A DNA stretch of 64,000 bases from NCBI RefSeq assembly GCF_000372865.1, contig NZ_KB889965.1, positions 2,408,547-2,472,546 on the forward strand. Reading direction: 5' to 3'. This DNA comes from Methylosarcina fibrata AML-C10. GTDB lineage: Bacteria; Pseudomonadota; Gammaproteobacteria; Methylococcales; Methylomonadaceae. Made by a program: the position numbers and the translations under genes. Under the pieces are notes generated by a model. The model did no database searches. It saw nothing but the letters and a program-made list of their open reading frames with translations, and was not told where the DNA came from. Positions within the stretch are counted from its first letter, which is position 1; each line of letters opens with the position of its first letter. Positions 17,169 through 25,596 of this stretch are shown here, in pieces.

Positions 17169-18683
17169 ATGAAAAAAACTTCCCTTTGGAAAGACGACAC
17201 CGAAGCCAGCTTTTATCCTCCTTTGCAGAAGGATTTGAACGTGGACATCGCGATTGTCGGCGGCGGCATTACCGGGACGGCCGCCGCGCACTTATTGACG
17301 CTGCAGGGTAAAAACGTCGCCTTGCTCGAAGCATGGGAGATCGGCGGCGGAACGACCGGCTTTTCTACCGGTAATCTTTACGCCACCGTTGAAGAGAGGC
17401 TGAACAAGCTTCAATGCAAGTTTGACGAAACGACCGCCCGGGCCGTCGTCTCTTCCCGTTCTGCCGCGATCGGTCATATTGAAAACACCGTCCGAGAATA
17501 TGCCATCGACTGCGACTTCCACCGAAGGCCGTGGCGTTTATTATCGGAAACCGAAACTTTCGATCGCTTTCTGCAACAGGAATACAAAGCCTGTCTGAAG
17601 ACGGGCCTGGATGCTTATCTGGACGATTCGGCGCCGCTGACTTTCCCGATCAGAAAAGCGCTGCGCATCGAAAACCAGGCTCAGTTCAATCCGATGCGAT
17701 ACGTAAAAGCCCTGGCCGCGCAGGCTCAAAAGGCCGGGGGCCGGGTCTTCGAACACACGCCGGTGCTTCACATTAAAGAAGGTTCGCCGAATATCCTGTA
17801 TACGGAGAACGGCACGGTCACGGCGAATAAGGTCATCCATGCGACGCATTCGCCGAAAGGCGTCCGGTTCGTTCACACCTTGATGGGCGTCTACCGAGAA
17901 TATGCGATTGCGGTCAAACTGAACTCGGACGAATATCCCGAAGGCATTTTTTGGGTAATGGGCAAGCCCCATCAACATTCCATCCGTTCCTACACCCGCC
18001 GGACCGGCGAAAATTATCTGCTGGTCCTGGGCGAGCCGCACAAGGTCGGACACAAGAAGGACAATGAGGCCTGTTTCCGGAACCTGGAAACCTATATCCG
18101 GGCCCGCTTCGACGTGAAATCGATCGAATATCACTGGAGCGCGCAGAATTACCGATCGGCCGACGGCCTGCCTTATATCGGCTCCGTGAACGATAAAGCA
18201 GGGATTTACATCGCCACCGGCTTTGCCACGGACGGCCTGACCTACGGCACACTGGCCGCCATGATCATCAGCGACCTGATTCTGGGCAAGGAAAATCCGT
18301 GGTCGAGACTGTACGACCCGCGCCGGCATAACCCGCTCAAATCGGCGGGCCGCTTCGTCAAGGAAAACGCTCATGTTTTTATGGATTATCTGACGGATTG
18401 GCCTTACCGGGCCGAGGCCAAGAGCGTGGCCGGCATCGCGCCCGGCGAAGGCAAAACGGTTGTCTTAAAGGGCGAGAAGTTTGCCGTCTACCGGGATGAG
18501 GCCGGAGAACTCCATCAGGTGTCGGCCGTCTGCACGCATATGAAGTGCATCGTCAACTGGAACAAGGAACAGAAAAGCTGGGATTGTCCCTGCCACGGCA
18601 GCCGCTTTACGGTCGACGGGCAAGTAATCGAAGGGCCGGCCATCCTTGATCTGCCGAAAAAAGCAGCCAACCATCCGCGCTAG
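17169..18683 (+). CDS. FAD-dependent oxidoreductase with C-terminal Rieske domain
   Basis: 504-residue fusion. The N-terminal dinucleotide fold has VDIAIVGGGITGTAAAHLL (about residues 25-43) and a DadA/glycine-oxidase-like FAD domain to about residue 400, including GIYIATGFATDGLTYG near its end. A Rieske [2Fe-2S] domain follows with ligands in CTHMKC and CPCHGS (about 457-480). Such fusions oxidise amines or similar substrates and pass electrons to the cluster; the substrate is unknown. ATG at 17169 follows a strong GGAGGT. It begins 140 bp after the IS701 end and is followed by a small membrane protein 17 bp later. Confidence 0.9.
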   Translation: MKKTSLWKDDTEASFYPPLQKDLNVDIAIVGGGITGTAAAHLLTLQGKNVALLEAWEIGGGTTGFSTGNLYATVEERLNKLQCKFDETTARAVVSSRSAAIGHIENTVREYAIDCDFHRRPWRLLSETETFDRFLQQEYKACLKTGLDAYLDDSAPLTFPIRKALRIENQAQFNPMRYVKALAAQAQKAGGRVFEHTPVLHIKEGSPNILYTENGTVTANKVIHATHSPKGVRFVHTLMGVYREYAIAVKLNSDEYPEGIFWVMGKPHQHSIRSYTRRTGENYLLVLGEPHKVGHKKDNEACFRNLETYIRARFDVKSIEYHWSAQNYRSADGLPYIGSVNDKAGIYIATGFATDGLTYGTLAAMIISDLILGKENPWSRLYDPRRHNPLKSAGRFVKENAHVFMDYLTDWPYRAEAKSVAGIAPGEGKTVVLKGEKFAVYRDEAGELHQVSAVCTHMKCIVNWNKEQKSWDCPCHGSRFTVDGQVIEGPAILDLPKKAANHPR

Positions 18684-18700
18684 TTTTGGAGAGTCCGGCC

Positions 18701-19042
18701 ATGATCGTTTCAGCCATCGTCTTATTGTCAATTGCGGCGCTGCTCGGCGTTTTTCTATTGAGCTTCGTGCTGAGAGGCAAGGCCACGCCCAAGGCCATCG
18801 CCTTCACGCACGGGCCTCTGGCCGCGGCAGGGCTGGTCTTGCTCGTCATTTATACCGTTCAAAACAGTCTGGCACCGGTCGCGAGCCTGTGGTTCTTCGT
18901 GATTGCCGCGGCCGGAGGACTTGTTTTGATTTCCCTCGATCTTACCCGAACCGCCGTGCCCGGGTGGTTAGCCGTATTGCACGGGCTGATCGCGCTGGCC
19001 GGCCTGATTGTGCTGTCAGGATTTGCCTTGGGCTTTAATTAA
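18701..19042 (+). CDS. Small four-helix membrane protein
   Basis: 113-residue protein with four predicted transmembrane helices: near the N-terminus (IVSAIVLLSIAALLGVFLLS), LAAAGLVLLVIYTVQ, SLWFFVIAAAGGLVLISLDL and LAVLHGLIALAGLIVLSGFAL. ATG at 18701 follows GGAGAG; the TTG at 18686 is less likely. It is 17 bp after the FAD/Rieske gene and probably in its operon, so it may be a membrane partner or electron-transfer anchor. No haem or metal motif is obvious apart from His residues at helix edges (FTHGPLA and LHGLIA). I do not recognise a named family. Confidence 0.7.
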   Translation: MIVSAIVLLSIAALLGVFLLSFVLRGKATPKAIAFTHGPLAAAGLVLLVIYTVQNSLAPVASLWFFVIAAAGGLVLISLDLTRTAVPGWLAVLHGLIALAGLIVLSGFALGFN

Positions 19043-19184
19043 TATTCCTGGGCCGCTGCCAAGGCATAATTATCGTCTATTTGCTCGATAGACTTACGCG
19101 GAGGCCGGATAGCACGTTGTGCGTTAACCTTGCCGATGTGCGCCGGCTATCCCATCCGAGTCTGATCCTATTGTTTTCATTCGG

Positions 19185-20468
19185 TTAACTGAAGCTTTCA
19201 AATTGCACTCTTTCGTCGGCGATACCGAGCCGGCCGGCGGTTTGGCGCACGCTTTGGATCAGGCGGGCCGGGCCGCAGACGTAAATGACGGTATCGGCGG
19301 ACGTGCCGTTCAACAACGCCGGCACGTCCAGCCGGTTTGGCGTTGGCGCCTGAGTGAAATAAAACCGGCAGCGATCGGGAAAATGCCGCCGCAAGTCGTT
19401 GACAAAGGCCATTTCTTGCGGCACACGGCCGGTATAATGCAGTTGAAAATCCGCCCCCCGTGCGGCCAGTGCTTCGGCCATGGCTTTTAACGGGGTGATG
19501 CCGATGCCGCCGGCGATCAACAAGGCGGGGCGATCGTCGTCGTGCAACGGGAAATAATTCTCCGGCGCATCGGCGTTGAGACGGGTGCCCAACTGCCAGC
19601 TATCGTGCAAAGCACGCGATCCGCCTTCGCCGCCGTCGACGCGCTGCACCGCGATGCGGTAGCAGTCCGGATCGCCCGGCGCGTCGGTCAACGAATAAGC
19701 CCGGAGAGCGACGTTGCCGTCGGGCAGCGCAATCGGCACGCGGACATGCGCCCCGGCCCGATAGCCAGGCAGCGGCTCGCCGTCCGCATGGCGAAGTTCA
19801 TAGGCGCGAATGCGCGGCGTCAGTTGCCGAATTCCGCTAAGGGTCAACGGCAGCGCGCCACGGCCCAAGGCGCGAGCGCTTGGTTTTTCCATTGCCATAG
19901 GTTCGCGTCGGGCTTGTTCGAGCAGCGTTTCGACTTCGCGCTGGCTGTAGCGGGGCGTAATGTATTTCGGGCAATTCCAGTCGTAGGCTTCGACGTGAAT
20001 GAGTATGCCGCGTTCGACCGGGGCGCGAAAGTCGGGCGATTCCAGTTTCGCCAGCAATGCCGGCTCGCTGCGTTCGTCCACCGCTCGCGCCCGGCCCCAG
20101 ATTTTCAGGCGCTGCCGCGCTGGATAGTCCATCAGCAGCAAACTCACCCGGTCGTCGCCGCGTAAATTGCCTACCGAAAGGTATTGGCGATTGCCGCTGA
20201 AATCGGCATAGCCCAGGGTACGGTCATCCAGCACTTTCAAAAAACCCACCGGCCCGCCGCGATGCTGCACGTAAGGCCAGCCGGTTTGGCTGACCGTAGC
20301 TTGATAAAAGCTGTCGCGCCCGGCAATGAATTCTTGTTCGAAAACGCCCAGCGCCACGGTTTCGGCCTCGCCGAGCTCGGCCGCCCGATACGCCATACGG
20401 CTGCCCATTTCGGCTTGTACCGCTTGCACGCCGGAGGTGAAGCTGATTTTTGCAAAAGTGCGGGCCAT
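19185..20468 (-). CDS. PNPOx-like flavin domain fused to ferredoxin-NAD(P) reductase
   Basis: 427-residue fusion. Residues 1 to about 190 form a pyridoxamine-phosphate-oxidase-like FMN domain (DSFYQATVSQTGWPYVQHRGGP, then DFSGNRQYLSVGNL). From about 215 a ferredoxin-reductase domain follows, with FAD motif LRAYSLTDAP and NAD motif LLIAGGIGITPLKAMAEAL, ending YVCGPARLI. No C-terminal [2Fe-2S] ferredoxin domain is present, although many relatives have one. ATG at 20468 follows GGGGGAGG. It probably shares a transcript with the AhpD-like gene upstream, from which it is separated by a hairpin repeat. Confidence 0.88.
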   Translation of the reverse strand: MARTFAKISFTSGVQAVQAEMGSRMAYRAAELGEAETVALGVFEQEFIAGRDSFYQATVSQTGWPYVQHRGGPVGFLKVLDDRTLGYADFSGNRQYLSVGNLRGDDRVSLLLMDYPARQRLKIWGRARAVDERSEPALLAKLESPDFRAPVERGILIHVEAYDWNCPKYITPRYSQREVETLLEQARREPMAMEKPSARALGRGALPLTLSGIRQLTPRIRAYELRHADGEPLPGYRAGAHVRVPIALPDGNVALRAYSLTDAPGDPDCYRIAVQRVDGGEGGSRALHDSWQLGTRLNADAPENYFPLHDDDRPALLIAGGIGITPLKAMAEALAARGADFQLHYTGRVPQEMAFVNDLRRHFPDRCRFYFTQAPTPNRLDVPALLNGTSADTVIYVCGPARLIQSVRQTAGRLGIADERVQFESFS

Positions 20469-20503
20469 AACATGCCTCCCCCGATCCGATTGAAAAAAAT
20501 TTC

Positions 20504-20533
20504 CTGGTTCCCACGCGGCTGCGTGGGAACCAG
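20504..20533. repeat. REP-like hairpin between two genes
   Basis: CTGGTTCCCACGC and its exact complement form a 13-bp stem with loop GGCT. Palindromes of this sequence type recur in intergenic DNA of many proteobacteria. Here it lies inside an apparent operon (AhpD-like gene to reductase fusion) and could lower downstream expression. Confidence 0.75.
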
Positions 20534-20557
20534 CATTACGCAGGGTCTCGTCGAGCA

Positions 20558-21100
20558 TTAGGCCGCGTTGAGCGCCACTTTCGGAAAGTCGATGCTGACC
20601 CGGCTGGCTTTAGCCAGGATATTGGTCAGCACGTTCATGCCGACGTGAGTAATCACCTCGACGATGTCGGCCTCGCTGAAACCGGCGTCGCGCATGGCCT
20701 GCAGCTCGGCATGGGTGACCTCGCCCTTGTGCTCGACCAGCGCGCGGGCGAATCCGACCGCCACCGCCGCTTTGGCGTCCCGGCTGGAGCCGGCCCGGTT
20801 GGCTTCGATTTCCGCCCCGTTCAAACCGGCTTTGCGGCCGATGGCGGTATGGGCGGACAGGCAGTATTCGCATTCGTTCTGCTGCGCCAGCGCCACCGCG
20901 ATGCGCTCGCGGGTGGCCGCCTCCAGCGAGCCATGGCCCGCGATGTGATACAGGCCGAGGAAAGCTTTTAAAGCATCCGGCGAGTTAGCAAACACCCGCA
21001 AGAAGTTGGGCACCATGCCCAATTGGTTCTGGATCGCATCCAACAGGCTGCGTTGGTCGGTGTTGGCAGTTTCGTTGCTGACGGTGGTAATACGGCTCAT
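20558..21100 (-). CDS. Carboxymuconolactone decarboxylase/AhpD-like protein
   Basis: 180-residue protein of the CMD/AhpD superfamily. It has the redox motif ECEYCLSAHTAIGRKAG (CxxC followed by His), as in alkylhydroperoxidase D and peroxidase-related proteins, at about residues 75-91. ATG at 21100 follows GGAGAA and is preferred over the ATG at 21133. The promoter region upstream contains a palindrome, ATTCC-N7-GGAAT, which is repeated at the neighbouring LysR gene, so it is likely to be under LysR control. With the reductase fusion downstream it may take part in a thiol or flavin detoxification function; the substrate is not known. Confidence 0.87.
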   Translation of the reverse strand: MSRITTVSNETANTDQRSLLDAIQNQLGMVPNFLRVFANSPDALKAFLGLYHIAGHGSLEAATRERIAVALAQQNECEYCLSAHTAIGRKAGLNGAEIEANRAGSSRDAKAAVAVGFARALVEHKGEVTHAELQAMRDAGFSEADIVEVITHVGMNVLTNILAKASRVSIDFPKVALNAA

Positions 21101-21214
21101 AAGGGTTCTCCAAATAATGAAAGGATTTGACATTCACCTGCGTGAACTTCAGCAGGTGGATACAGTGTGCCGTATTGCAGAAAAATAAAGAATAACCAAT
21201 ATTATCAATTTACT

Positions 21215-21231
21215 ATTCCTTTAAACGGAAT
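21215..21231. promoter_or_regulatory. LysR-type operator, copy 1
   Basis: ATTCCTTTAAACGGAAT is an inverted repeat ATTCC-N7-GGAAT upstream of the AhpD-like gene. The same core, ATTCC-nnTAAAC-GGAAT, recurs at 22211-22227 next to the LysR gene. It has the size and symmetry of a LysR T-N11-A box. Confidence 0.65.
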
Positions 21232-21305
21232 TATCAATTTTGTACGCAGAGGATCCAAGCGCATATAGAACACTCAGCATCTCCAATTTTCGAATTCACG
21301 ACGGA

Positions 21306-22205
21306 TCAATTCAGAGAGGGGTTCTCTCTCAATCTGGCGGAAATCAGATCAACAAAGGACCTTACCTTTGCAGAGGCATAACGTCCTTCGCGATGTATGA
21401 CATGAATGGGCATGGGCGCCGGTTCATACTCGCTCAATAGTATTTCCAGTTGCTCTGACGCAAGGTGTGGGGCGACCTGATAGGACAGCAACCGAGTAAT
21501 GCCAAATCCTTGCACAGCCGCTTCGATGGCGGCGTCATTGGTCGTTACCGTGAGCCTGGGTTTTACCCGAACGGCGACCAATTCGGAACCCTGGCGAAAC
21601 TTCCACTCGATGCTGGGGCTTACGGCACTGGCCGAAACAATGTCGTGCCTCGGCAGTTCCTCCGGGTGTTGCGGCATTCCGTGCTTTTCCAGATAGCCAG
21701 GGGATGCGCACAAAACCCGGCGAACATAACCCACGCGTAGGGCTCTCATACTGGAATCGGGCAATTCGCCAATGCGCACGCCCACGTCAATTCCTTCCTC
21801 CAGCAAGTTAACAACCCGGTCGAGAAGCAGTGCCGACACTTGCATCGCGGGATAGCGCTGCAAAAACTCGACGATACTCGGAAGGACGTACAGCTTGCCG
21901 AAAAGCGCCGGCGCAGTGACCGCCAAATGCCCTCTGGGCTCGGCATTGATTCCGGCAGCCGCTTCATCGGCTTCGTCTACTTCCCCAATGATTCGGCGAG
22001 CATCATCCAGGTAGCGTTGTCCCGCATCGGTGGCGCGTACAAAGCGCGTGGTTCTGTTCAGGAGTTTTACGCCCAGCCGATCTTCAAGTGCGGCAATTGC
22101 CCTTGTCACGGCCGGAGGCGACATTCCCAGCCGGCGAGCACCACCCGCGAAACTTTCCTCTTCGGCGACCGCCACAAATACGTTCATCAAATGCAATCTG
22201 TCCAT
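21306..22205 (-). CDS. LysR-family transcriptional regulator
   Basis: 299-residue LysR regulator. The helix-turn-helix covers about residues 4-62 (MNVFVAVAEEESFAGGARRLGMSPPAVTRAIAALEDRLG), and the effector-binding domain begins at about residue 90. ATG at 22205 begins MDRLHLMNVF; the upstream ATGs in frame are outside the usual family start. It lies between two gene sets: the AhpD-like/reductase pair ahead of it on the same strand, and the divergent hydrolase operon. An ATTCC-N7-GGAAT palindrome lies 6 bp upstream of its start, which suggests autoregulation. The effector is unknown. Confidence 0.92.
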   Translation of the reverse strand: MDRLHLMNVFVAVAEEESFAGGARRLGMSPPAVTRAIAALEDRLGVKLLNRTTRFVRATDAGQRYLDDARRIIGEVDEADEAAAGINAEPRGHLAVTAPALFGKLYVLPSIVEFLQRYPAMQVSALLLDRVVNLLEEGIDVGVRIGELPDSSMRALRVGYVRRVLCASPGYLEKHGMPQHPEELPRHDIVSASAVSPSIEWKFRQGSELVAVRVKPRLTVTTNDAAIEAAVQGFGITRLLSYQVAPHLASEQLEILLSEYEPAPMPIHVIHREGRYASAKVRSFVDLISARLRENPSLN

Positions 22206-22210
22206 TCTTA

Positions 22211-22227
22211 ATTCCAATAAACGGAAT
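22211..22227. promoter_or_regulatory. LysR-type operator, copy 2
   Basis: ATTCCAATAAACGGAAT sits in the divergent region between the LysR gene and the alpha/beta hydrolase gene. It shares its half-sites and the TAAAC part of the spacer with the copy at 21215-21231. Confidence 0.68.
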
Positions 22228-22337
22228 AGTCTATTGTATTTGGCGGTTATTCTAAACTCAAATAGCATGGGATACAGTGCAATCGCCCGCATCGCCGGAT
22301 GCGTGCCGTGAACACAATTTATCCAGGAGACATAATC

Positions 22338-23234
22338 ATGAATACGTTCCACCATGCCAATATCGACGGCCATAAGATTTTTTATCGTGAGGCGGGGGCC
22401 AACAGCGCGCCCGTCATCGTGTTATTGCACGGTTTTCCTTCTTCTTCTCACATGTTCCGGGATTTGATTCCGAAGCTCGCCGACAGATTTCACGTGATTG
22501 CGCCCGACTATCTCGGATTCGGTTACAGCGATCAACCCGGTGCGAAAGAATTTCACTACACCTTCGACAATCTGTCAGCGCAAATTGAAAAGCTGCTCTT
22601 CACCCATCTCGGCCTCAAAAAATTCACTCTCTATGTGCAGGACTACGGCGCGCCAATAGGCTTCCGCATCGCATCGCGCCGCCCTGAGGCGATCGAAGGG
22701 ATTGTCGTACAGAATGGCAATGCCTACCTGGAAGGCGTAAGCCCTGCCCTGGAGCCGATGACAGTTTTCTGGAAGAATCGGAATCCGGAAACCGAGGCCC
22801 CGCTTCGAGGCTTTCTGGATGCAGAAACAACCCAGTTTCAATATGAACACGGGGCGTCCGATCCGAGCAAAATCAGTCCCGACAGTTATACGTTCGACCA
22901 GCTATTCCTCGACCGCTCCGGTAACGATGCCATCCAGCTCGACTTGTTCTTCGATTACCGGAACAACGTCGCGCTTTACCCGGAGTGGCAAGCTTATTTC
23001 AGGGCGTATCAGCCGCCGACCCTGATCGTATGGGGTCAGAATGACCCGTTCTTCACCGTAGAAGGAGCCAAGGCATTTCTGCGCGACATTCCCCGGGCCG
23101 AGCTGCATCTGCTTGAGGCGGGACACTTCGCCCTCGAAGAACACAGTGGAGTGATAGCAAATTACATCAAGGAGTTCCTTGGTAAGAGAAAGACTCAATT
23201 GAAGTGCTGCAATGAACTGGCATCGGTTTGCTGA
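22338..23234 (+). CDS. Alpha/beta hydrolase with aspartate nucleophile
   Basis: 298-residue alpha/beta hydrolase of the haloalkane dehalogenase/epoxide hydrolase branch. The oxyanion motif HGFPSSSHMF begins at residue 31. The nucleophile elbow is VQDYGAP with Asp102, where esterases have Ser. The remaining triad is probably Asp236 (GQNDPFF) and His263 (EAGHFALE). An aspartate nucleophile means dehalogenation or epoxide opening rather than ester hydrolysis; which one cannot be told from sequence. ATG at 22338 follows CAGGAGA. It is divergent from the LysR gene and followed by an SDR gene 33 bp later. Confidence 0.88.
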   Translation: MNTFHHANIDGHKIFYREAGANSAPVIVLLHGFPSSSHMFRDLIPKLADRFHVIAPDYLGFGYSDQPGAKEFHYTFDNLSAQIEKLLFTHLGLKKFTLYVQDYGAPIGFRIASRRPEAIEGIVVQNGNAYLEGVSPALEPMTVFWKNRNPETEAPLRGFLDAETTQFQYEHGASDPSKISPDSYTFDQLFLDRSGNDAIQLDLFFDYRNNVALYPEWQAYFRAYQPPTLIVWGQNDPFFTVEGAKAFLRDIPRAELHLLEAGHFALEEHSGVIANYIKEFLGKRKTQLKCCNELASVC

Positions 23235-23267
23235 GCACACCCTGACTTTATTTCGAATCGGAGACAG

Positions 23268-24050
23268 ATGATGAACCATTTTGCAAATCGGCGCGTTCTC
23301 GTCACCGGCTCCGGACGCGGCATCGGGAAAGCGATTGCGTACCGGTTTGCCCGGGAAGGCGCGAAAATTCAACTGGTAGCGCGAAGCCAGGGCGAGCTCG
23401 ATGCGACGCGGGCGGAACTGCTTGCGTTGACGCCGGAGGTCCGCGCGACAGCACTCGACCTCCAGCTTCCCGGCTCCGCCCGGCAAATAGTGGGCGAAGT
23501 CGCCGACGTTTGGGGCGGTCTGGATATTCTCGTCACCAATGCCGGAGCCGCCGCTCAAGGCGGATTTCTGGAGCTGGAGGACGATGCCTGGCAAACGGGA
23601 TTCGGCTTGAAGATGTTCGCCAATCTGCGCGTCATTAAAGCCGCATGGCCTCTGTTGAAAGCCTCGCAGGGAAACCTCGTCATGATCGGCGGCGGTACCG
23701 GCAAAACGCCCGACCGGCAGCTCTCGCTGGTGTCGGCGATCAACGGGGGACAGGCGGCGCTGGCAAAATCGATTGCCGAACAAGGCATTCTGGACGGAAT
23801 CCGCGTTAATCTGGTTCAGCCCGGCATGGTGAACACCTCAAGGCGGAGGCAACTCTTTGAAAAATGGGCCGCCCAGGCGGGAACCGGCATCGAGCATTAT
23901 ATGACGCAAATCACCAGAGAGAGCCGTATTACCCGCCTGGGAGAACCTTCGGATATTGCGGAAGCGGTGGCTTTTCTCTGCTCCGATGCATCACGCTGGA
24001 TTCACGGCGCCATCCTCGACGTGGACGGCGGCCAGGCCAAAGGGCTATAA
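23268..24050 (+). CDS. SDR-family oxidoreductase with altered active site
   Basis: 260-residue short-chain dehydrogenase/reductase fold. The cofactor motif TGSGRGIGKA (about residues 14-23) and the NAG motif (LVTNAGAAAQG) are intact, and the C-terminal FLCSDASRWIHGAILDVDGG is typical. The catalytic YxxxK is missing: the usual place reads SAINGGQAALAKS, with no Tyr and with Gln where Lys is expected. It may bind a cofactor without classical reduction, or use other residues. ATGATG start follows GGAGACAG. It is 33 bp after the alpha/beta hydrolase, so probably in the same transcript. Confidence 0.85.
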   Translation: MMNHFANRRVLVTGSGRGIGKAIAYRFAREGAKIQLVARSQGELDATRAELLALTPEVRATALDLQLPGSARQIVGEVADVWGGLDILVTNAGAAAQGGFLELEDDAWQTGFGLKMFANLRVIKAAWPLLKASQGNLVMIGGGTGKTPDRQLSLVSAINGGQAALAKSIAEQGILDGIRVNLVQPGMVNTSRRRQLFEKWAAQAGTGIEHYMTQITRESRITRLGEPSDIAEAVAFLCSDASRWIHGAILDVDGGQAKGL

Positions 24051-24179
24051 CCGCGGCCAATTTTGACAGTCATCATTAGGCATGGCTTCCAGCCGGAATT
24101 CGGATGAACCGGCGGAATGTCCAAGACATCCATGTCCGGGATGGCTATGTGAATAACAATTTTTTCTGTAGGGGGCGAC

Positions 24180-24971
24180 ATGGCATTAACTCGACGGGAT
24201 TTTCTCAACCTCACTGCCGGCGTCACGGCTGGACTTTGGGTATCGAATAGGGCAATTGGGACCGCGGCTATCCCAAAAATCGGCGCTGTTGCCTTTGACG
24301 GTTTTACCACTTTTAATCCACAAACGGTCTTTGCGCTCGCGGAGGAGCTCTTTCCGGGTAAAGGAGCCGAACTGAGCAACGCCTGGCGCACTCGTCAGTT
24401 CGACTATGCCTGGTTGCGCACGTTATCGGGTCGCTACGTGGATTTCTGGCAGGTTACCGAAGACGCACTGGTATTTGCCGCCAGGATGCTCAAGCTGGAC
24501 CTGAGCCTGGATAAGCGCAGGCAACTCATGCAAGCTTATCTTGAGATCAAGGCTTGGCCTGATGCCCTACCCGCATTGAGGACGTTGAAGGATATGGGCA
24601 TCCGAATGGCGTTCTTGTCCAATTTCACGGCAGCGATGCTTGATGCCGCGGTCAAGAACTCGGGTCTGGAGGGCATTTTCGAAGCACACCTCAGCACTGA
24701 CCGGGTCAGGGCATACAAGCCCGATCCGCGTGCTTATCAGATGGCGATGGATACGTTCGGGTTGCCGCGCGGCGAAATTGTTTTTGCCGCGTTTGGCGGC
24801 TGGGATGCGGCAGGCGCCAAATCGTTCGGTTACCCGACTTTCTGGATCAATCGGACGAGCCTTCCCGTCGAAGAGCTGGGTGTTGCGCCAGATGCGATCG
24901 GCGACAACTTGAACGATCTGGTGCGTTTTGTGAGATCGAAGAAGGAGCAAATCGAATTCAAAGATTTTTAA
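24180..24971 (+). CDS. Exported haloacid dehalogenase type II-like protein
   Basis: 263-residue HAD-superfamily protein like L-2-haloacid dehalogenase. An N-terminal Tat-type leader (TRRDFLNLTAG, residues 4-14) precedes the core. HAD motif I is VAFDGFTTF with Asp40; motif II SNFTAAML; the Lys motif RAYKPDPRAY; motif III-like FAAFGGWDAAGAKSFGYPTFWINR, very close to the SNGWDVAGAKSFG of true haloacid dehalogenases. Family members are usually cytoplasmic, so the leader is unusual. It lies 130 bp after the SDR gene and may form a dehalogenation set with the Asp-nucleophile hydrolase; this is inference. Confidence 0.85.
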   Translation: MALTRRDFLNLTAGVTAGLWVSNRAIGTAAIPKIGAVAFDGFTTFNPQTVFALAEELFPGKGAELSNAWRTRQFDYAWLRTLSGRYVDFWQVTEDALVFAARMLKLDLSLDKRRQLMQAYLEIKAWPDALPALRTLKDMGIRMAFLSNFTAAMLDAAVKNSGLEGIFEAHLSTDRVRAYKPDPRAYQMAMDTFGLPRGEIVFAAFGGWDAAGAKSFGYPTFWINRTSLPVEELGVAPDAIGDNLNDLVRFVRSKKEQIEFKDF

Positions 24972-25404
24972 CGCGGCATCAAAGGCTTGCGGATCAGGCG
25001 ATAGCTATGACCGGGACCGGACAGACAAAAATGCATCTGGGCTGCCGAAGCCAAAGAGCAATCCCTGAACTCTCCTCACTTCGGTTCCACCATGGCAATC
25101 GAACCGGACTGAGCACAGGGTAAAAGGCGGCTTTCTCTGTTTTCTATGCCGAGGCGGAAGATGCGACGTTAAATTTTACCCGGCTGCGCCTTTCACCCAG
25201 AACTGTCCAGAATTGTGATTACCGCTTCGGCATCGCAACCGAGGCAGTAAGAAGGTTCTTTTGTCTTGACCGTCAGGATTCCGGATGCCGACAGCATTCG
25301 GCGATTTCTGACCAATTGACATTCAAACGGAAAAAAGCCGGCGGGAGAGGCGGGCGCACAGCCCCTTTATGAATTCGCCTGAGCAACCTTCACTTCCTTT
25401 ACTT
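24972..25404. other. Gap with no recognisable gene
   Basis: No frame here has good codon use, a ribosome site or a family motif. I see no repeat or terminator that stands out. It may hold decayed sequence between the dehalogenase cluster and the small gene at 25405. Confidence 0.4.
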
Positions 25405-25596
25405 TTAACGCCAGGCCCTACCGAATGCCGCGAACGAGTCCTTCTGATCGGGCGGCAGCGTGTCGCCGAAAATATCCTCCAGTTTTTTCTCGATGAAACG
25501 GTCGATGTCAAGCCATGAGGCATTGGGATTATTTTGTTTGAAATTACGGACTTCATTGAAAAAACGGCGTCCACGCTCATCAATTTCTGTGTTCAT
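25405..25596 (-). CDS. Small hypothetical protein, 63 residues
   Basis: Short hydrophilic protein beginning MNTEIDERGRRFFNEVRN, with predicted helices and no cysteine or membrane segment. Acidic and basic residues are mixed. An AGGA at about -8 can serve as ribosome site for the ATG at 25596. I do not recognise a family. The composition is protein-like (W at LDIDRF context, conserved-looking FGDTLPPDQKDSF), but it is isolated and could be unused. Confidence 0.45.
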   Translation of the reverse strand: MNTEIDERGRRFFNEVRNFKQNNPNASWLDIDRFIEKKLEDIFGDTLPPDQKDSFAAFGRAWR

